Shown here in pieces: positions 5,856 through 8,088 of a stretch of DNA of 8,088 nt. The DNA is from Alphaproteobacteria bacterium (GTDB taxonomy: Bacteria > Pseudomonadota > Alphaproteobacteria > Puniceispirillales > UBA1172), in NCBI GenBank assembly GCA_021296375.1, contig JAGWAQ010000190.1, forward strand, positions 602-8,689, given 5' to 3'. The position numbers were made by a program, and so were the translations under genes. The notes under the pieces are model-generated. The model made no database searches. It was not told the origin of the DNA and was given only the letters and a program-made list of their open reading frames with translations. The stretch's first letter is position 1. Each line of letters starts with the position of its first letter.

Positions 5856-7622
5856 TTCGACCTTGATGATCTCAATGGCCGTAACGGCTTCCGTCTTGAC
5901 GGCGTCGGCGGAAATGACGAAAGCGGCACCTCGGTGTCCGGCGCCGGTGACATCAATAACGACGGCTTTGCGGACATCATCATCGGCGCGCCGAACGCTG
6001 ACGCCGGCGGCTCGAACAGCGGCGAGACCTACGTCATCTTTGGCCATGGCAGGGGGTTTGACGCCAGCATCGACCTTGATGACCTGACGGGCATCTCCAC
6101 CGGCTTCCGCATCGAAGGCATCAACAATGGCGACACCGCCGGCTTCTCCATTGCCAATGCCGGTGACGTCAATAACGACGGGTTTGATGACCTCATCATC
6201 GGCGCGCCGGAGGCTGATCCGAACAGCAACAGAAGCGGCCAAGCCTATGTCGTCTTCGGCAGTTTTGCCGGGATTGGCGCCAGCATCGACCTTGAGGACC
6301 TTGACGGCAATAACGGCTTCCGCCTTGATGGCCTTCGCAGTGGTGACCAAAGCGGGTTTTCGGTTTCCGGCGCTGGCGATGTCAATGGCGACGGGTTTGA
6401 TGACGTCATCATCGGCGCGCCAGGCGGTGATACCGATAACGTAAACGACGAACGCGGCGAAAGCTACGTCGTCTTCGGCAAGAAGAGCGGATTTGACGCC
6501 AGCATCAACCTTGATAATCTTGATGGCAGTGACGGCTTCCGTATTGACGGCGTCAGCGATGAAGACAACAGCGGCACCTCGGTTTCGAGCGCAGGAGATG
6601 TCAACGGCGACGGGTTTGATGACATCATCATTGGCGTCCCGAATAGCGATCAAGGCGGGTCAGACCGCGGCGCAAGCTACGTCGTCTTCGGCCGTGACAC
6701 CACCGCCGACACCAACGAGACAGGCGATGATGATTTCGGCGCCAGCATCGACCTTGCTGACCTCAACGGCAAAACCGGTTTCCGCATCACCGCTGTCAAA
6801 AACGGCGACATGAGCGGCGCCTCGGTGTCCTCGGCGGGCGACGTCAATAACGACGGGTTTGATGACATCATCATCGGCGTCCCGAACGCTGACCCCGGCG
6901 GCTCAAACCGCGGCGCGGCCTATGTCATCTTTGGCCGGGACTCCACCGATGACAGCAACATCACCGGCAATGATGACTTTGGCACCAGCATCGACCTTGG
7001 TGACCTCAACGGCAATAACGGCTTCCGCCTCGACGGCGTCAACAATAGTGATGAAAGCGGCACCTCGGTGTCTTCGGCAGGTGACGTCAACGGGGACGGG
7101 GTTGATGACCTCATTATCGGCGCGCCATTCAATGATGTCGATGCTGGCGGCAGGAACCGCGGCGCAAGCTACATCGTCTTCGGCAAGGATGCTTCTGGTG
7201 GGGGCGGATTTGCCGCCAGCATCGACCTTGAGGACCTTAACGGGTTTAACGGCTTCCGCATTGACGGGGTGATTGACAGCGACAATAGCGGCGCTTCGGT
7301 CTCCGCCGCCGGTGACATCAATAACGACGGCTTTGATGACCTTATTATCGGCGCGCCGAGCAGCGATCTTGGCGGGAGTGACCGCGGCGAAAGCTACGTC
7401 ATCTATGGCCGCGAGAGATTCTATGAGGAAGTCCTCCTCAGCACTGATAATTACGCCATCACTCTGGCCAACCGTGACCTCGTCACCTTGCCCGGCGGCA
7501 CCCCCATCAACGGCGACAATTCTGCCAATACCCTCACCGGCACCAGCGGCGGCGAAGTCATCCAGGGCGGGGCAGGCAATGACATCATCTCCCCTGATGG
7601 CGCAATGACACCATCAACCTGA
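5646..7622 (+). CDS. Adhesin fragment 5: FG-GAP blades 14-21, linker and first RTX-like repeat
   Basis: The propeller resumes in frame 3 at LIEDLDGTNGFRLDG (5646 onward) and runs through eight blades to YVIYGRE (about 7415). A linker follows (EEVLLSTDNYAITLANRD, then LPGGTPINGDNS), and then NTLTGTSGG and GGAGNDIIS, the GGxGxD-type sequence of RTX calcium-binding repeats. A base appears to be missing near 7596-7604: the expected DGGNDTIN is instead read DGAMTPST before the TGA at 7620-7622. Open sequence upstream of 5646 in this frame is the out-of-phase shadow of blades 12-13 and is not protein. TTG 5646 is not proposed as a start. Confidence 0.8.
   Translation: MIEDLDGTNGFRLDGVGADDRSGASVSGAGDVNGDGFDDLIIGARFGDENGGQSGETYVVFGKKSGFTASFDLDDLNGRNGFRLDGVGGNDESGTSVSGAGDINNDGFADIIIGAPNADAGGSNSGETYVIFGHGRGFDASIDLDDLTGISTGFRIEGINNGDTAGFSIANAGDVNNDGFDDLIIGAPEADPNSNRSGQAYVVFGSFAGIGASIDLEDLDGNNGFRLDGLRSGDQSGFSVSGAGDVNGDGFDDVIIGAPGGDTDNVNDERGESYVVFGKKSGFDASINLDNLDGSDGFRIDGVSDEDNSGTSVSSAGDVNGDGFDDIIIGVPNSDQGGSDRGASYVVFGRDTTADTNETGDDDFGASIDLADLNGKTGFRITAVKNGDMSGASVSSAGDVNNDGFDDIIIGVPNADPGGSNRGAAYVIFGRDSTDDSNITGNDDFGTSIDLGDLNGNNGFRLDGVNNSDESGTSVSSAGDVNGDGVDDLIIGAPFNDVDAGGRNRGASYIVFGKDASGGGGFAASIDLEDLNGFNGFRIDGVIDSDNSGASVSAAGDINNDGFDDLIIGAPSSDLGGSDRGESYVIYGRERFYEEVLLSTDNYAITLANRDLVTLPGGTPINGDNSANTLTGTSGGEVIQGGAGNDIISPDGAMTPST
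5856..7415 (+). other. Predicted beta-propeller 3 (FG-GAP blades 15-21)
   Basis: The last seven blades, from FDLDDLNGRNGFRLDG to YVIYGRE, all in one uninterrupted frame. Blade 16 is unusual (RIEGINNGDTAGFSIANAGD) and blade 19 has RITAVKNGD where RxDG is normal. Two long linkers in a row follow blades 18 and 19. The array stops cleanly at YVIYGRE and gives way to non-repeat sequence. Confidence 0.45.
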
Positions 7623-7640
7623 AAGGCAATAGCGGCGGCC
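7512..7640 (+). repeat. Short RTX-like calcium-binding segment
   Basis: The sequence reads GDNSANTLTGTSGG, then GGAGNDIIS, then (after restoring one base) DGGNDTINL. GGxGxDxxx nonapeptides bind calcium and form a parallel beta-roll; they are a hallmark of proteins exported by type I secretion. Only about two to three repeats are visible, fewer than in classical RTX toxins, but this short form is common near the C-terminus of large bacterial adhesins. The second repeat is interrupted by the frame change at about 7596-7604. Confidence 0.65.
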
Positions 7641-8088
7641 GCGACACCATCGTCTACCGCTACCAGAGCGATGGTTCCGTCAGTAATGACGGCACCTGGA
7701 TGGCGAGCGATGGCGGCGATACCATCAGCAATTTCCGCCTTGGCCGTGATACGCTCGTGCTGGCTGATATGGCCTCCACCACAGGGGACAACGAACGCGT
7801 GCGGTTTTTCGACGATTTCATTGATGATCAGGACGCGCCTGCTGTTATCCTCAGCACAGATAGCGAAAACCGCGTCACCTCGCTTAAGTTCCAGTTCGGG
7901 CTCGGGGCCACCAGTACCCTGACGATCAATTTCGATACCCGCAACAACAAAGGTGATCTGTTCGATCTCGATGATGATCTCGACGGGATTGGCGTCACCA
8001 ATGGTGTGCTGGCCCGCGACAGTTACGGCTTTATTGACGATCTGCTTGACGGCGTGGTGATCATCGGCGGGGTCGATGACGTGCCGAT
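7604..8088 (+). CDS. Adhesin fragment 6: RTX-like end and acidic C-terminal domain, 3' open
   Basis: This reads NDTINLKGNSGGRDTIVYRY onward in frame 2 with no stop up to the last base. The first part completes the RTX-like segment: NDTINL, RDTIVY, then GGDTISNFRLGRDTLVL, a pattern common just after RTX repeats in type I secreted proteins, where it caps the parallel beta-roll. The rest is an acidic domain (RVRFFDDFIDDQDAP, LKFQFGLGATSTLTINFDT, FDLDDDLDGIGVTNGVL, SYGFIDDLLDGVVIIGGVDD) that I do not recognise. The true C-terminus, where a type I secretion signal would sit, is not in the window. Confidence 0.7.

Larger units (their letters stand above)
2811..7415 (+). repeat. Array of 21 FG-GAP (integrin-alpha type) blade repeats
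   Basis: Blades follow the order IDLxDLDGxxGFRxDG, then SGxSVSxAGD, then DVNGDGFDDxIIGAP, then GESYVVFGK. The first base of the calcium-loop Asp codon lies at 2904, 3150, 3363, 3551, 3758, 3995, 4208, 4454, 4670, 4886, 5114, 5327, 5540, 5736, 5949, 6165, 6378, 6597, 6840, 7083 and 7314. The commonest spacing is 213 bases (71 codons, six times), with 216, 219, 228, 231, 237, 243 and 246 caused by longer linkers. Only the two spacings of 188 (blades 3-4) and 196 (13-14) break the triplet rule, and these hold frame changes. FG-GAP repeats fold into seven-bladed propellers with calcium bound in the DxNxDGxxD loop. Confidence 0.92.
1..8088 (+). pseudogene. Giant cadherin-like / FG-GAP propeller / RTX adhesin-like protein, partial at both ends, split by five frameshifts
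   Basis: The six fragments below read as one protein of about 2,695 codons once five single-base frame changes are repaired. Order of parts: cadherin-like domains (codons about 1-360), an unrecognised region (about 361-600), two copies of a module of about 100 residues (about 640-735 and 781-884), 21 FG-GAP blades (about 938-2470), an RTX-like calcium-binding segment (about 2500-2550) and an acidic C-terminal domain still open at the window end. Proteins with this make-up are usually exported, calcium-stabilised adhesins or matrix proteins of Gram-negative bacteria, and the RTX-like segment suggests type I secretion; this role is inferred. The signal or secretion-target end, and any transporter genes, are outside the window. 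Whether the gene is really dead or only mis-sequenced cannot be decided here. Substitutions preserve the motifs on both sides of each break, so the breaks are recent or artificial. Confidence 0.85.

Noticed and set aside
5571..6653. Minus-strand open frame of 360 codons with repeated DDxIKPVAxDI motifs
   Set aside because: The periodic motif is the antisense reading of the DVNGDGFDDxII blade DNA. The repeat comes from the plus-strand array and gives no independent support for a gene.
2811..7415. CRISPR array or other non-coding repeat
   Set aside because: The repeats of about 213 bases are diverged in a codon-aware way and encode FG-GAP blades; there is no short identical repeat with unique spacers.
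7671..7922. Plus-strand open frame of 83 codons
   Set aside because: It overlaps the acidic C-terminal domain in another frame and has no ribosome binding site or domain features.

Overview
The whole window is the inside of one very large plus-strand gene for a modular, repeat-rich, probably secreted surface protein. The coding frame is already open at base 1 and still open at base 8088, so both the true start and the true stop lie outside. There is no intergenic space: I see no promoter, ribosome binding site, terminator, RNA gene, insertion sequence or CRISPR array. The protein is acidic and rich in Gly, Asp, Asn and Ser, and it has almost no lysine-rich or membrane-like stretches. The DNA is GC-rich. 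FG-GAP (integrin-alpha type) calcium-loop repeats followed by RTX-type GGxGxD sequence fit a Gram-negative bacterium exporting a giant adhesin through a type I secretion system. A marine alphaproteobacterium is my best guess, but that is inference from style and not a match to a known gene.

Layout. Bases 1 to about 1080 encode cadherin-like beta-sandwich domains, one of which ends in the typical DVNEAP. Bases about 1081-1790 encode a region I do not recognise, with a cadherin-like opening. Bases 1917-2204 and 2343-2651 encode two diverged copies of an unrecognised module of about 100 residues. Bases 2811-7415 encode 21 consecutive FG-GAP blades with the pattern (I)DLxDLDGxxGFRxDG...SGxSVSxAGDVNGDGFDDxIIGAPxxD...GESYVVFGK. 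Twenty-one is three times seven, which fits three seven-bladed calcium-binding propellers in a row. Bases about 7416-7640 hold a linker and a short RTX-like calcium-binding segment. Bases 7604-8088 encode the start of an acidic globular domain that runs out of the window.

The main oddity is that this continuous protein is spread over changing reading frames. It moves from frame 1 to 2 near 397-416, 2 to 3 near 855-866, 3 to 2 near 3464-3476, 2 to 3 near 5639-5646 and 3 to 2 near 7596-7604. Each change can be repaired by a single-base indel, and domain identity carries straight across. The gene is therefore either a recently broken giant adhesin (pseudogene) or an intact gene carrying sequence or assembly errors. 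As written, it would be predicted as six overlapping or abutting fragments. Fragment ends below are the in-frame stops; the bases between a frame change and the following stop are out-of-frame reading.
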